A DNA stretch of 64,000 nucleotides, from assembly GCF_963853665.1 (NCBI RefSeq), contig NZ_OY970459.1:2232001-2296000 (forward strand), read 5' to 3'. The DNA is from Mycobacterium decipiens (GTDB lineage: Bacteria > Actinomycetota > Actinomycetes > Mycobacteriales > Mycobacteriaceae). A program made the translations under genes and the position numbers. This document shows, piece by piece, positions 38,001-47,420 of the stretch (the first letter of the stretch is position 1; each line of letters opens with the position of its first letter). Below the pieces are notes generated by a model. That model had not been told where the DNA came from. It saw only the letters and a program-made list of their open reading frames with translations, and did no database searches.

Positions 38001-41000
38001 CACCCAACGGCAACAGCAGCCCGCCGTAGCGCATGCCGCCGACCTCCCGGACGGCGGGATGGGCTGCAACCGACTGGAAACATGCGTCCAGCAGGGCGGG
38101 GTGCACGATGTAGCCGGCTTGCTGTGTCCGGATCGCACTTGGCAAACCGACCTCGCCCAGTACCGCATCGATTGTCCCTTCCGATATGTAGGCGGCGACC
38201 AAACCGGTGAAAGCGGAACCGAACTGAACACCACGCGCGTCGAACCATTCCCGGAGTTCGGTGCCCTCGAGCCGACATGGATGGGCCGCCAGCAAGTCGT
38301 CGATATCCTGTGCTGGGGGCCGGTCGGTGTCATCTGGCAAGTCGGCTACGGCACACAGCGCGGCGGTGGCCCGGCGCACCCGGTCGCCCTGCCGGAACGT
38401 CTCCACGTCGAAGGTGGCGCGACCGGCCGTCTGCATCGCCGCGACGGCTCCGACCGGCGACTTCTCGTCCAACAACAGCGCCTGCTCAAAGCGGATGTCG
38501 CGGACTTCGGCCTGCTCGCCGAGGACCGTGCGGGCCGCGGCCAACGCCATCTCGCAATAGGCAGCCCCCGGCAGTGCGGCCACATGATGAATCTGATGAT
38601 CGCCCAGCCACGGCAGCGCGGCGGTGCCGACCTCGGCCGTCCAGGCGTGCCGCTCGGGCTCCTCCATCAGCTGCACGTGCGAGCCCAATAGTGGATGCAC
38701 CGCAACGGTATTGGCCCCGGAGCAGGGGCCCGCAGTGTCAGGCTCATGCAGTAGGCGACGGTTTGTCCATGCCGGCAACGGTGCGTCCACCAGCTTTCCG
38801 CCGGGATAGCAAACGGAGAAGTCCACGGCAGCGCCGGCGTTGTGCAGGTTGGCCATGAACTCGATCAGTCCGTGTGGCAGCGGCTGATCGCGCCGCATAG
38901 CCGCCACGGCGGCTACCGGGGTGTCGTGGCTGGCGGCGGTCTGTTCGACGGCGCGGGTCAGTAGAGGGTGGGGTGACAGCTCGCCGAACACCCGGTGGCC
39001 GTCCTCGAGCGCCGCGCGCACCGCCGCGGAGAACCGCACGGCGTGACGTAGGTTGTCCACCCAATAGCGGGCGTCGCACGCCGGCCGTTCGCGGGGATCG
39101 AACAGCGTCGCCGAGTAGTAGGGAACCTGCGGCGTCCTGGGGGAGATGTCGGCCAGCACGTGGGACAGCTCGTCGAGGATGGGATCGACCTGCGGGGTGT
39201 GCGACGCCACGTCGACCGCGACCTCGCGGGCCAGCACGTCGCGTTCTTCCCACGCCGCGATTAGATCGCGAATGGTCTGGGCCGCCCCGCCGATCACGGT
39301 CGACTGCGGTGAAGTTACGACGGCAATCACGACGTCCTTGGCGCCGCGACTTGTCAGCTCCTGGCGCACTTGTTGGGCGGGCAGTTCCACCGCCGCCATT
39401 GCGCCGATGCCAGCGATTCGGGTGCATAGGCGGGAGCGTCGACAAATGACGCGTGCCCCGTCTTCCAGCGACAGCGCCCCTGCGACGACGGCCGCCGCCA
39501 CCTCACCGAGTGAATGCCCGATCACCGCACCCGGCGCAACGCCGTAGGACTTTATCGTGGCGGCCAGCGCGACCTGCATGGCGAACAAGGTCGGCTGTAC
39601 GCGGTCGATACCGGTCACGGTTTTTCGTCCGGTCATCGCCCGCGTCACCGAGAACCCGGATTCCCGTGCGATCAGCGGTTCGGCGGCGGCGACGGTCGCA
39701 GCGAACACCGGCTCGGTGGCCAACAGGTCGGCGCCCATGGCGGTCCACTGTGAGCCCTGCCCAGAGAACACCCACACCGGTCCGCGGTCGTCTTGCCCGA
39801 CGGCGGCCGGAATAGCTGTGTCGCTGTCGCCGACCTCGCGCAAACGCTCGACCAGCTCGGTGTTGTCGGTAGCGATCAGCGACGTGCGCACCGGCCGGTG
39901 TGCACGCCGACGCGCCAGCGTGTAGGCCAGATCCGAGGGCGCGGTCGAGTCGGCATGCTGCTGCACCCAGTCGGCCAGCTGGCGCGAACTCTGGCGCAGC
40001 GCCTCGGCCGAAGTAGCGGACAACGCAAACAAGCGGGCGGCCGGCTGGAACGGGTCTGCTCCATCGTGCTGGGCTCCTGTTTCGGGCGCTTGCTCGAGAA
40101 TGGCGTGGACGTTGGTGCCCGACATTCCGTACGACGAAACCGCTGCCCGCCGTGGTGCCGCGCCGTCGCGGCGCGGCCATGGAGTAATCTGCTGCGGCAC
40201 AAAAAGTCCGGTCTGGATCTGGGCAAGCGCCTCAGGCAGCCGGGTATGGTGCAGCATCGGTGGGACCGCACCGTGCTGCAGCGACAGAATCGCCTTGATG
40301 ATCCCCACTGCTCCGGCGGCGGCCTCGGTGTGCCCCAGATTGCTCTTGGCCGACGCGAGTGCACACCGATTTCCGTTGTTGCCGTATACCTGCGCCAGGC
40401 CGGCGAATTCGATTGGGTCACCGACAGGGGTGCCGGTGCCATGAGCCTCGACCATGCCAACGGTGTCGGCGTCAACCCCGGCCGTCGCCAGCGCGGTCCG
40501 ATACGCCACGACTTGTGCCTTTAGCGACGGGGTCGAAATGTTATCGGTGCGACCGTCCTGATTGGTCGCCGTGCCGCGGAGCACAGCAAGAATCCGGTCA
40601 CCATCGGCCAGCGCATCGGGGAGCCTCTTGAGCAGCACCATTGCGCAGCCCTCGGAACGGACGAACCCGTCGGCCGCGGCGTCGAACGTCCGGCAGCGTC
40701 CGGTGGGGGAGAGCATGCCTTGCGCAGAAGCTGAGGCGAATATCCGCGGCTCCAGCATGATCATGCAACCGCCCGCCAAGGCAAGGTTGCTCTCCCGCTC
40801 GTGCAGACTGCGGCAGGCCAGATGCACCGCAAGCAGACTCGACGAACACGCGGTGTCCACGGTCATCGCGGGGCCGCGCAGCCCCATGGCGTAGGAGACC
40901 CGCCCCGAGCCCATGCTCAAGGGGGTGCCGGTGAACCCGTATGCGTCTTCCAGTGCGCCCGCCGCACCGGTCACAAATGCGTAGTCGTCATGGCACATCC

Positions 41001-41379
41001 CCACGAACACACCGGTCAGCGAGCCGGTCAAGGATTTCGGAGCCAGCCCGGCGTGCTCCACGGCCTCCCATGAGGTCTGCATAAGCAATCGGTGCTGTGG
41101 ATCGATCGCAATCGCTTCGTGCTCACTGATGCCGAAGAACTCGGGATCGAACCCCGCAACGTCGGCCAGGAACCCGCCCCAGCGCGACACCGATCGCCCG
41201 GGTATGCCCGGCTCGGGGTCGTAGTACTCATCCGCGTCCCACCGGTCGGCGGGAATCTCTGTGATCAGGTCGTCGCCGGTGCGCAATGCCTCCCACAACT
41301 TCTCTGGGGAATCGATGCCGTTGGGCAGCCGGCACGCCATGCCGATTACGGCAACGGGAGTGACGTGGGTCTGATCCAA
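35038..41379 (-). CDS. pks5: Pks5-type mycocerosic-acid-synthase-like polyketide synthase (cassette 1)
   Basis: This 2113-residue PKS has the same KS-AT-DH-ER-KR-ACP order as its neighbour: KS Cys in [91 protein letters not shown] and [15 protein letters not shown]. All key residues are intact and there is no thioesterase. The start is TTG 41379 with a GAGGTG element about 8 nt upstream, giving [19 protein letters not shown] as the N-terminus. The two synthases align end to end but are clearly different, so they may make different branched chains for different positions on the glycolipid. It heads the pks–papA–pks–papA run. Confidence 0.95.
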   Translation of the reverse strand: MDQTHVTPVAVIGMACRLPNGIDSPEKLWEALRTGDDLITEIPADRWDADEYYDPEPGIPGRSVSRWGGFLADVAGFDPEFFGISEHEAIAIDPQHRLLMQTSWEAVEHAGLAPKSLTGSLTGVFVGMCHDDYAFVTGAAGALEDAYGFTGTPLSMGSGRVSYAMGLRGPAMTVDTACSSSLLAVHLACRSLHERESNLALAGGCMIMLEPRIFASASAQGMLSPTGRCRTFDAAADGFVRSEGCAMVLLKRLPDALADGDRILAVLRGTATNQDGRTDNISTPSLKAQVVAYRTALATAGVDADTVGMVEAHGTGTPVGDPIEFAGLAQVYGNNGNRCALASAKSNLGHTEAAAGAVGIIKAILSLQHGAVPPMLHHTRLPEALAQIQTGLFVPQQITPWPRRDGAAPRRAAVSSYGMSGTNVHAILEQAPETGAQHDGADPFQPAARLFALSATSAEALRQSSRQLADWVQQHADSTAPSDLAYTLARRRAHRPVRTSLIATDNTELVERLREVGDSDTAIPAAVGQDDRGPVWVFSGQGSQWTAMGADLLATEPVFAATVAAAEPLIARESGFSVTRAMTGRKTVTGIDRVQPTLFAMQVALAATIKSYGVAPGAVIGHSLGEVAAAVVAGALSLEDGARVICRRSRLCTRIAGIGAMAAVELPAQQVRQELTSRGAKDVVIAVVTSPQSTVIGGAAQTIRDLIAAWEERDVLAREVAVDVASHTPQVDPILDELSHVLADISPRTPQVPYYSATLFDPRERPACDARYWVDNLRHAVRFSAAVRAALEDGHRVFGELSPHPLLTRAVEQTAASHDTPVAAVAAMRRDQPLPHGLIEFMANLHNAGAAVDFSVCYPGGKLVDAPLPAWTNRRLLHEPDTAGPCSGANTVAVHPLLGSHVQLMEEPERHAWTAEVGTAALPWLGDHQIHHVAALPGAAYCEMALAAARTVLGEQAEVRDIRFEQALLLDEKSPVGAVAAMQTAGRATFDVETFRQGDRVRRATAALCAVADLPDDTDRPPAQDIDDLLAAHPCRLEGTELREWFDARGVQFGSAFTGLVAAYISEGTIDAVLGEVGLPSAIRTQQAGYIVHPALLDACFQSVAAHPAVREVGGMRYGGLLLPLGVRRLRTYASTRNVRYCHTRVTECGTNVEADIDVMDEHGSVVLIVRGLQMGTGFSESTDQDRLLGERLLTIDWQRGELARIDAGTTGAWLLISVGPPVDEAADLFATGLADALRLHGAECVALSWPRHTGQSPRSARPAERLRAALGVRNLAGVVVLTGPPNRKPSGPCPGFLSSDYVQQLVRIAAELTDIPGCAPRLYVVTRDAQTVLADDCANLEQGGVRGLLRVIGAEHPHLHTTHIDVDQQTTAEQVGRQLLAGSEEDETAWRNDSLYIARLRPAPLGPEERRTTIVNHGRDGMRMQIRTVGDLQTMELVAFERVSPGPGQIEVAVTASSINFADVLGVFGRYRSVGPLPGLGSDFVGVVTAIGPDVTELKVGDRVGGLSANGCWATYVICAAHLAVKIPVGLTDAQAAAVTTASATAWYALQDLARIKAGDKVLIHSATGGVGQAAIAIARATGAEIFATAGSESRRETLRTMGIDHVYDSRNIDFAELIRRDTGNAGVDVVLNSLTGAAQRAGVDLLTFGGRFVEIGKRDIYGDTRLGLLPFRRNLAFFALDLWLMSITHPDSLRDLFGTVYRLTAEGSLPMPESTHYPLAEAATAIRVMSAAEHTGKLVLDIPQTGTSSVTMPREHVRVFRPDGAYIITGGLGGLGLFLAEQMASANGGAGAGRIVLNSRSAPNQRVLETIELIRTTGSDIAVVCGDIALADTAQRLVAAATATGLPLRGVLHGAAVVEDATLANITDELIERDWAPKVRGAWNLHQATAAAPLDWFCSFSSAAALLGSPGQGAYAAANSWLDAFTHWRRAHGRPASAIAWGAWAEIGRGAGLAESGDTAMITPNEGAYAFEALLRSTRTVSGYAPVVGSAWLTALAQRSRFAGAFQSTGTSRPKHSQFRAELEELPLAEWPKRFRRLIAEQVSMILRRTVDPDRPLSLYGLDSLGNLELRTRIETETGVRIHSTDVTTVRGLADHLCETLAAAENATATM

Positions 41380-41722
41380 TGCCTTTCACCTCTATTCACA
41401 AATGCGCAAAAGGGCGGCTTCGCGAGGTTTGCGAGACTTTAAAATGCTTCGGAGAATCGCTTCCCACGCCGGGCATGAGGCCATCCTCCCTGCTCAGCAC
41501 CGTCAGACCGGGGATCAACGCGCCGGCTATTTCTCCGACGATGTGGCTTTACGCCCCCACCTGTCGCCCATTGCCACCTGGGGCGCCGCGTGACGGGTTG
41601 CCAAAGACGCCACGCGGCCTCGCTGATTTGCTGGCCCGCAACTACTTTCGTAACGGGGTGGAAGCGCAGCTGGCGCGGTGCCGACCATCGATGGATGGTA
41701 CGGCCCCTATGCCACCAGGGTG
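41380..41722. other. Intergenic region upstream of the first PKS
   Basis: These 343 nt lie between the FadD stop and the PKS start, both on the minus strand, so they should contain the PKS promoter and the end of the FadD transcript. A GAGGTG ribosome site sits just before the TTG start. No clear palindrome, hairpin or protein-like frame was recognised; short open frames here are Arg/Pro-rich and look like shadows. Confidence 0.45.
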
Positions 41723-43432
41723 CTATTGGAAATGGTGTCGCAGTGCCTGTTTGACGATTTTGCCGTTCGGATTGCGCGGCAGCATTTCGGGGTGGCGGGC
41801 AAAGGAAACGGGCAGTTTGTACCGGGCCAGGCGCTGGGCAAGGTGGTCGTGCAGTTCGGCATCGCTGACATCGGCGCCGGCGACTAGATGCACCACCGCT
41901 GCGGGTTGTTCACCGAGGGTGGGGTGGGCTAGTCCAATAACAGCGGCGTCGACGACGGCGGGATGCTCATAGAGCGCGGACTCGACCTCGGTGGTGTAGA
42001 TGTTTTCCCCGCCGCGGATGAGCATGTCCTTCTTGCGGTCGACGATCGTGAGATAGCCGTCGGGGTTGATACGGGCCAAATCTCCGGTGCGAAGCCAACC
42101 ATCGGTGAATGCCTCCGCGGTGGCGGTGGGGTTGTTCCAGTAGCCGCGAACAACGTTGGCTCCGCGAACCCATAGTTCGCCGACTTGGTTCGGCCTCAGC
42201 TGGTTTCCGCGCTTATCGACGATGATCATGTCTCCGGTCGGCAGCGCCAGGCCGCAGCTGTCGGGGTGGGTGAGGTAATCTTCACCGCCGTGGGCCGTGA
42301 ATGTGCCCGATGTTTCGGTCATACCCCAGCCTTGTGCGGGGGTGGCCTGTGACCAGGTGTCGGTGATCCGTTGTGCTAGCGCTGTTGCCGCCGGGGCGCC
42401 TCCGTAGTTGACCGTTTCGATCGAGGAGAGATCGAACTGTTGACGGTCGGGGTGATGCAGGATCTGCCAGGCAATGGTGGGCACACCACCGATGGTGGTG
42501 CAGCGTTCGCGTTCGATGAGGTTAAGTGCCTCACGTGGATCCCAGCGGGACATGAGCACGATGTGGTCGCCGGCCAGCATCACGGAGTGAAGGATTGTCA
42601 GCGACCCAGTCACATGGAACAGCGGCACCGACAACAACGTGCATTTGGCCGGCGCATGATGGTCGGGCACCGGGATCGGTTCACCACGGCGTAGTGCTGC
42701 GCGCGCTGGCCCGAATCCTGAGGCGAATGCGACGGTTGCGGCGTTGCGGTGGGTTCCGATGGCCCCCTTGGGTTTTCCAGTAGTACCGGAGGTGTAGAAG
42801 ATGGTGGCGTCGGCGTCTGGATCGACCTTCAGGTCAGGCGGCGGCTGGTCGGGAAGCCCATCCCAGGCCGAGCTGTCGCCGATCACTGCCTCTAGCGGGA
42901 CAACAGCGCGATCGCAGTGGTCCAACTCGGCTGTGTCCTGGGTGACGTAGACCCGGCGCATCGCGGCACACACCGACAACGACGGCCCAAGGCGGGCAAG
43001 CCGTTCCCGATCGGCGATGACAACTCGTGCATCGCAATCCGATAGAACGTATTCCAACTCTCGGGCGGTCCACCAAGCGTTCAGCGGCACCACGATCGCG
43101 CCGGCGAGCAATGCGCCATAAAAGGCGACCGGCCACTGTGGTCGATTCGACATGATGACAGCGACTCGGTCGCCGGGCTGGACCCCATCGTCTGATAGCG
43201 CATGGGCCAAAGCCACCGCTGCCCGCGCAAACGACCGATAGCTGACCCGCTGATTCTCATAGACCACAAACAGGCGGTCGCCGTGGGCGCGCGCGGAACC
43301 AAATAGGTCCAGCAGGGTTGCCGGTGCGTTCTTCCACACCGAGGTGCGACGTCCGGCGACGATGCGCTGCTCGGTTTCATAGGGCTGCCCAGGTGCAGTC
43401 AACACACGGTGGGCCTCGGCCACAGTGCACAT
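41723..43432 (-). CDS. FadD acyl-CoA ligase family protein
   Basis: This 569-residue adenylate-forming ligase has the ATP motif IFYTSGTTGKPKGA, VPLFHVTGSL, GWGMTETSG, WLRTGDLARINPDGYLTIVD and the catalytic lysine region in PRNPNGKIVKQAL. It lacks the WLPFYHDMG signature seen in FadD25, so it should be an acyl-CoA ligase, not an acyl-AMP ligase. ATG 43432 is preceded by GGGGAGGTGG at good spacing. It lies 58 nt downstream of an amino-acid-type permease and probably shares its transcript. In M. tuberculosis the FAAL gene fadD24 occupies this side of pks5 on the opposite strand, so this is a different gene. The substrate is unknown; it may activate an acid imported by the permease. Confidence 0.82.
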   Translation of the reverse strand: MCTVAEAHRVLTAPGQPYETEQRIVAGRRTSVWKNAPATLLDLFGSARAHGDRLFVVYENQRVSYRSFARAAVALAHALSDDGVQPGDRVAVIMSNRPQWPVAFYGALLAGAIVVPLNAWWTARELEYVLSDCDARVVIADRERLARLGPSLSVCAAMRRVYVTQDTAELDHCDRAVVPLEAVIGDSSAWDGLPDQPPPDLKVDPDADATIFYTSGTTGKPKGAIGTHRNAATVAFASGFGPARAALRRGEPIPVPDHHAPAKCTLLSVPLFHVTGSLTILHSVMLAGDHIVLMSRWDPREALNLIERERCTTIGGVPTIAWQILHHPDRQQFDLSSIETVNYGGAPAATALAQRITDTWSQATPAQGWGMTETSGTFTAHGGEDYLTHPDSCGLALPTGDMIIVDKRGNQLRPNQVGELWVRGANVVRGYWNNPTATAEAFTDGWLRTGDLARINPDGYLTIVDRKKDMLIRGGENIYTTEVESALYEHPAVVDAAVIGLAHPTLGEQPAAVVHLVAGADVSDAELHDHLAQRLARYKLPVSFARHPEMLPRNPNGKIVKQALRHHFQ

Positions 43433-43490
43433 TGGCCACCTCCCCGTCGCGCCGGGACTGGTGTTGGGCTGCCGAGCCGCATCGGGTCGG

Positions 43491-44987
43491 CTAGACACGG
43501 TCACCCGCTGCCTCATACAGAGCAGGCTTCAGCGCCGGTTGGGACAAAGCCTGATAGGCGTGCGGGCGGCGGGTCCGCAGGATCGCCGCGGTGATCATGC
43601 CGGCGGGAAACGTCGCGACGATCAGCGCCAGCAACACCCGGCTAGCCGCGACCCCGCCGATGAGCAGAACAAGGTGTGAGGCAACGATCCAGGCCAGCCC
43701 CGCCAAGCAGACCAGCGCGATCACCGGCACAATTCGGGTTGGCGCCAAGGGCTCCCGAACTTGCCGGTGTGTCCAAAAGAAGACCGCCACCGCCAGTGAA
43801 GTCAACGCCATCAACACGATTACCCCCAGGGTGGCGGCTCCAGAAAACCATGGATATACCTGGCTGACCGGGTCCATGTGCGCTGCCGCGACCACCGGCA
43901 CAGTGGCTGTCGTGACGATCGTGGTGGCCAGGGAGGCGCGCGATGGGGAGCCGTGTTTGGCGTGGATCACGCCCACGGCTTTCGGAAGCAAGGCACGGGT
44001 TCCCATGGTGAACACATAGCGGGTTGCCACGTTGTGGAAGCACAGCATGCAGGCCAGCAGGCTGGTCAACAGCAACAGTTGCATCACTTCCTGCATCACC
44101 GGGCCGACATGGGTCTTGGCCAGGCCCACAACGAGATTGGCGGGGTCGTCGGTGGCCGCGTCGACCAGCTTGTCTGCTCCCACACCGACGGTAAGAGCCC
44201 ATGCCGAGATGGCATAGAACAGTCCGACTCCCGTGACCGCCAGGTAGGTAGCCCGTGGAATGGTGCGCTGCGGTGTGATGGCCTCGTTGCGGAAGACCGC
44301 GGTGGTCTCGAAGCCAATAAAGCACAAAAAGGCGAACATCAACCCCAACGACGGCACACCCCGGGACAGCGCGACAGGATCGACCGCGGCAACACTCGCG
44401 CTCATGCCCCGGTAGCCGCCGGCAGCGATCAGCGCCACGTCAACGACGATGACGACCAGACACTCAGCAACAAGCATGAACGCCAGAACTTTTGAACTTA
44501 GTTCGATGTCGCGGTAGCCGAGCATCCCCGTGACAGCCAGCCACAGGGCTGTCCAAACCCACCATGGTGTACCGGGGCCGCCCAGATCTGTGACGGTGTT
44601 GGCTGTGACGGCACCGAGATAGCACGTGATGGAGACCAGGAGCAGAAAATAGCTGCTGAGCGCCAGCATGGCTGCCCCTACGCCGGGGATGCGACCCAAA
44701 CCGGCCTGAATATACGAGTAGAAGGCTCCGGCGTCGTCGACAAACCGCGTCATCTTGGTAAAGCCAACCGCGAACAAGACCAGGATGATCGTCGCCGCGA
44801 CGAAAAACACGAAGGCGGCGGCGTTTTGGCTGACCCTAACCACCATTGGCACCACCGCGCCGACCGCGGCCAAAGGCGCAGCCCCAGCCAACACCATCAA
44901 CACCACCGACCCGACTCCCAGGCCGCGACGAAGACCCTGCGACTCGCTCTGAATGGGCGAGCCAACAGGATCAGCGTTGAGTCTCAC
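43491..44987 (-). CDS. APC-superfamily amino acid/amine permease
   Basis: This 498-residue integral membrane protein has about 12 helices. It has the APC features: LGVGSVVLMVLAGAAPLAAVG in helix 1, a FVDDAGAFYSYIQAGLG loop, and FLCFIGFETTAVFRNEA, the conserved Phe-Glu helix 6 region. Such proteins import amino acids or amines with H+ or Na+. Start: GTG 44987, which overlaps the stop of a small upstream ORF by 4 nt. The acyl-CoA ligase follows 58 nt downstream. The permease–ligase pair suggests a small catabolic unit unrelated to the glycolipid genes, inserted between pks5 and adh. Confidence 0.85.
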   Translation of the reverse strand: MRLNADPVGSPIQSESQGLRRGLGVGSVVLMVLAGAAPLAAVGAVVPMVVRVSQNAAAFVFFVAATIILVLFAVGFTKMTRFVDDAGAFYSYIQAGLGRIPGVGAAMLALSSYFLLLVSITCYLGAVTANTVTDLGGPGTPWWVWTALWLAVTGMLGYRDIELSSKVLAFMLVAECLVVIVVDVALIAAGGYRGMSASVAAVDPVALSRGVPSLGLMFAFLCFIGFETTAVFRNEAITPQRTIPRATYLAVTGVGLFYAISAWALTVGVGADKLVDAATDDPANLVVGLAKTHVGPVMQEVMQLLLLTSLLACMLCFHNVATRYVFTMGTRALLPKAVGVIHAKHGSPSRASLATTIVTTATVPVVAAAHMDPVSQVYPWFSGAATLGVIVLMALTSLAVAVFFWTHRQVREPLAPTRIVPVIALVCLAGLAWIVASHLVLLIGGVAASRVLLALIVATFPAGMITAAILRTRRPHAYQALSQPALKPALYEAAGDRV

Positions 44988-45232
44988 AAGCAGTTCGGCA
45001 GCTCAGCCAGGCCAGGCGGGGAACCGACGCGGCAAGAGCCAATAGCGGCGCCGCTGCCGCGATCAATTCTTACGGCCAGCATCTGATCCACGAGGCACAA
45101 GACTACTGCGGGTGCCGTAGTGGCCCTGCGCAGGGTTTCGGCGGCGACGTGGTCCAACGCGTCGAACCGCAAGTCGCCCACGTCAATCGCGGACGCCGAA
45201 ATGGCCTGCGTACCCAAATCAAATCCGACCAA
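44984..45232 (-). CDS. Small hypothetical protein coupled to the permease (possible gene fragment)
   Basis: This 82-residue frame starts VGFDLGTQAISASAIDVGDL and has balanced, protein-like composition including LRRATTAPAVVLCLVDQMLAVRI. Its stop overlaps the permease start as GTGA, the arrangement of translationally coupled genes. Against it: the TTG start at 45232 has no ribosome site, only 19 nt separate it from the divergent adh start, and no family is recognised. It may be the 3' remnant of a longer gene cut when this segment joined the adh side. Confidence 0.35.
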   Translation of the reverse strand: MVGFDLGTQAISASAIDVGDLRFDALDHVAAETLRRATTAPAVVLCLVDQMLAVRIDRGSGAAIGSCRVGSPPGLAELPNCL

Positions 45233-45251
45233 ACTGGTCTAGTGTGCTGGT

Positions 45252-46355
45252 ATGTCAGACGGCGCGGTGGCGCGGGCACTGGTATTGGAGGCCCCGCGCA
45301 GCCTGGTCGTTCGCCAGTACCGTATTCCGCCCATCGGCGAGGACGACGCACTGGTGCGGGTAGAGGCCTGCGGGCTGTGCGGCACCGATCATGAGCAGTA
45401 CACGGGCGAGCTTGCCGGTGGGTTCGCCTTCGTACCCGGCCACGAGACGGTCGGGACCATTGCGGCCATCGGACCGACCGCGGCGCAGCGGTGGGGCGTA
45501 TCAGTCGGCGACCGGGTCGCCGTCGAGGTATTCCAGTCGTGTCGCGGGTGTGCAAACTGTCTTGGCGGCGAGTACCGGCGCTGCCTACGGCATGGCCTCG
45601 CTGACATGTACGGTTTCATCCCGGTCGACCGCGAGCCCGGCCTATGGGGCGGCTACGCCGAATATCAGTACCTGGCACCGGATTCGATGGTGTTGCCCGT
45701 GGCCGGTGATCTCAGCCCGGAAGTGGCCACCCTGTTCAACCCCCTGGGCGCCGGAATACGTTGGGGAGTAACGGTCCCCGAAACCAAACCGGGCGACGTC
45801 GTTGCGGTGCTGGGCCCGGGTATTCGGGGGCTGTGCGCTGCCGCGGCGGCAAAAGAGGCCGGTGCCGGGTTCGTGATGGTGACTGGGTTCGGCCCCCGCG
45901 ACGCCGAGCGGTTGGCGCTCGCCGCACAGTTTGGAGCCGACCTCGCCGTCGACGTCGCGATCGACGACCCGGTCGCCGCCCTGACCAAACAGACCGGTGG
46001 CCTGGCAGACGTCGTCGTCGACGTGACCGCCAAGGCGCCGGCAGCATTCGCGCAGGCGATCGCGCTGGCCCGGCCCGCCGGGACCGTCGTGGTTGCGGGC
46101 ACCCGGGGCTTGGGCAGCGGGGCACCGGGATTTTCGCCCGACAACGTTGTGCTCAAGGAGCTGCGCGTGCTCGGCGCCCTCGGCGTAGACACCACCGCCT
46201 ATCAGATCGCGCTCGATCTGTTGATGTCCCGTCGATATCCCTTCGTGAGTCTGCCTCGCCGCTGCGTGCGGCTTGAAGACGCCGAGGATCTGCTGGCTAC
46301 CATGGCCGGTGAACGCGAAGGTGTCCCACCTATCCACGGAGTGCTCACACCATGA
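45252..46355 (+). CDS. adh: Zinc-containing alcohol dehydrogenase
   Basis: This 367-residue medium-chain dehydrogenase is the Rv1530 orthologue by length and position. The catalytic-zinc ligands are in ACGLCGTDH and the GHE motif (VPGHETVG). The structural-zinc cysteines are in CRGCANCLGGEYRRC, and a variant nucleotide-binding motif VLGPGIRGLCA follows. It oxidises an alcohol or reduces an aldehyde with NAD(P); the substrate is unknown. Rv1531 overlaps the stop by 4 nt (ATGA), so the two are translationally coupled. It marks the left end of the segment colinear with M. tuberculosis. Confidence 0.92.
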   Translation: MSDGAVARALVLEAPRSLVVRQYRIPPIGEDDALVRVEACGLCGTDHEQYTGELAGGFAFVPGHETVGTIAAIGPTAAQRWGVSVGDRVAVEVFQSCRGCANCLGGEYRRCLRHGLADMYGFIPVDREPGLWGGYAEYQYLAPDSMVLPVAGDLSPEVATLFNPLGAGIRWGVTVPETKPGDVVAVLGPGIRGLCAAAAAKEAGAGFVMVTGFGPRDAERLALAAQFGADLAVDVAIDDPVAALTKQTGGLADVVVDVTAKAPAAFAQAIALARPAGTVVVAGTRGLGSGAPGFSPDNVVLKELRVLGALGVDTTAYQIALDLLMSRRYPFVSLPRRCVRLEDAEDLLATMAGEREGVPPIHGVLTP

Positions 46356-46918
46356 CAACATCCCGCGTGCCCCTGTTGCCGGTCGACGAGGCCAAAGCCG
46401 CTGCGGACGAAGCCGGCGTACCTGACTACATGGCCGAGCTCAGCATCTTCCAAGTGTTGCTGAATCATCCGCGACTGGCGCGGACCTTTAACGACATGCT
46501 CGCCACCATGTTGTGGCACGGTGCCCTGGACCCGCGGCTGCGCGAACTGGTGATCATGCGGATTGGCTGGCTCACCGCGTGCGACTACGAATGGACCCAA
46601 CACTGGCGCGTTGCTTCGGGTCTTGGCGTCTCGGCTGACGATCTGCTCGGTGTGCGGGATTGGCAGGGGTACAACGGGTTCGGCCCCACTGAGCGAGCGG
46701 TGCTGGCGGCTACCGATGACGTGGTGCGCGACGGCGTGGTGAGTGCACAGAGCTGGGCTGCCTGTGAGCGCGAATTGCATTGCGACAGAGCGATTCTTGT
46801 CGAACTAGTCACTGCAATAGGCGCGTGGCGAATGGTCGCCTCGATCCTGCACAGCCTCAAGGTTCCGTTGGAAGACGGCGTGTCCAGCTGGCCTCCCGAC
46901 GGCCAGCACCCCGAGTGA
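46352..46918 (+). CDS. Carboxymuconolactone-decarboxylase-family protein (Rv1531-like)
   Basis: This 188-residue all-helical protein is of the CMD/AhpD superfamily. The central RLRELVIMRIGWLTACDYEWTQHW is the CMD helix pair. The peroxidatic CxxC of AhpD is absent: only one cysteine (ACDYEW) and a histidine remain, so a thiol peroxidase role is unlikely. The ATG overlaps the adh stop. The co-transcription with adh suggests a shared small-molecule pathway, which is not defined. Length equals the 188 residues recalled for Rv1531. Confidence 0.85.
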   Translation: MTTSRVPLLPVDEAKAAADEAGVPDYMAELSIFQVLLNHPRLARTFNDMLATMLWHGALDPRLRELVIMRIGWLTACDYEWTQHWRVASGLGVSADDLLGVRDWQGYNGFGPTERAVLAATDDVVRDGVVSAQSWAACERELHCDRAILVELVTAIGAWRMVASILHSLKVPLEDGVSSWPPDGQHPE

Positions 46919-46926
46919 GGAACGGC

Positions 46927-47361
46927 TCAGACGATCCGGTAGGTCTGCACGGCATGGGCGACGATGTTCCCGGCGGGATCGGTCGCGGTGATCTCGGTGA
47001 AGGTGAGTTCCTTGCGGCGCCGGGCGGTGCGGGCGTGACAGAACAAGTCACACCGCTTGGCGGCGCCGGTGTATTGGATGCTCATCGCGACTGTGGAGGC
47101 GCGGGTGCCCCTGTCGAAGTCGTGGTTTGACCAGGCAGCGGCCGCGCCGGCGGTGTCCATCACCGACGCGATCACCCCACCGTGAAAATAGGTGCCGTCA
47201 TTGGTGAGGTCGGCACGGAACGGCAGTCGGATGAGGACGTCGTCAGGTTCGTAACGTTCGAAAACGATCCCCAGCCCACCGATAAACGGCGTCTTCGGCA
47301 TCAGGTCACGCACCGCTTGGCGACGCTTGTGCTGTTCTTGCGCGGTCAACGGGTCGGACAT
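46927..47361 (-). CDS. PaaI-like hotdog thioesterase (Rv1532c-like)
   Basis: This 144-residue single-hotdog protein has the YFHGGVIASVMDTAGAAAAW segment, which matches the HGG…D active-site helix of PaaI-type acyl-CoA thioesterases, and a C-terminal TARRRKELTFTEITATD strand pair. Length and place match Rv1532c. ATG 47361 lies opposite the Rv1533 homologue, with a palindromic operator candidate between them. It probably hydrolyses an acyl- or aryl-CoA; the substrate is unknown. Confidence 0.85.
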   Translation of the reverse strand: MSDPLTAQEQHKRRQAVRDLMPKTPFIGGLGIVFERYEPDDVLIRLPFRADLTNDGTYFHGGVIASVMDTAGAAAAWSNHDFDRGTRASTVAMSIQYTGAAKRCDLFCHARTARRRKELTFTEITATDPAGNIVAHAVQTYRIV

Positions 47362-47382
47362 GGCAGCTAGACTACCTTATTA

Positions 47383-47398
47383 GATTGACATATCAATC
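47383..47398. promoter_or_regulatory. Palindrome in the Rv1532c/Rv1533 divergent region, candidate TetR operator
   Basis: GATTGA and TCAATC are perfect 6-nt inverted arms around CATA. The site lies in the 59-nt gap between the divergent Rv1532c and Rv1533 homologues, where it could cover both promoters. The TetR-family gene two genes downstream is the obvious candidate to bind it, giving an autoregulated divergent unit (inference). Confidence 0.5.
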
Positions 47399-47420
47399 AA
47401 TAACTCATAGCGTCGTAGAA

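Noticed and set aside
41660..41722. Similarity of VPTIDGWYG near 41690 to VPAIDEWYG near 7635
   Set aside because: Nine residues in two non-coding gaps is too short, and the flanking translations do not align. Most likely chance.
25157..45000. Assignment to M. canettii because of the double pks5 layout
   Set aside because: DnaE1 and IleS differ from remembered M. tuberculosis sequences far more than M. canettii proteins should, IleS has a 12-residue insert, and the fadD24 position holds other genes.
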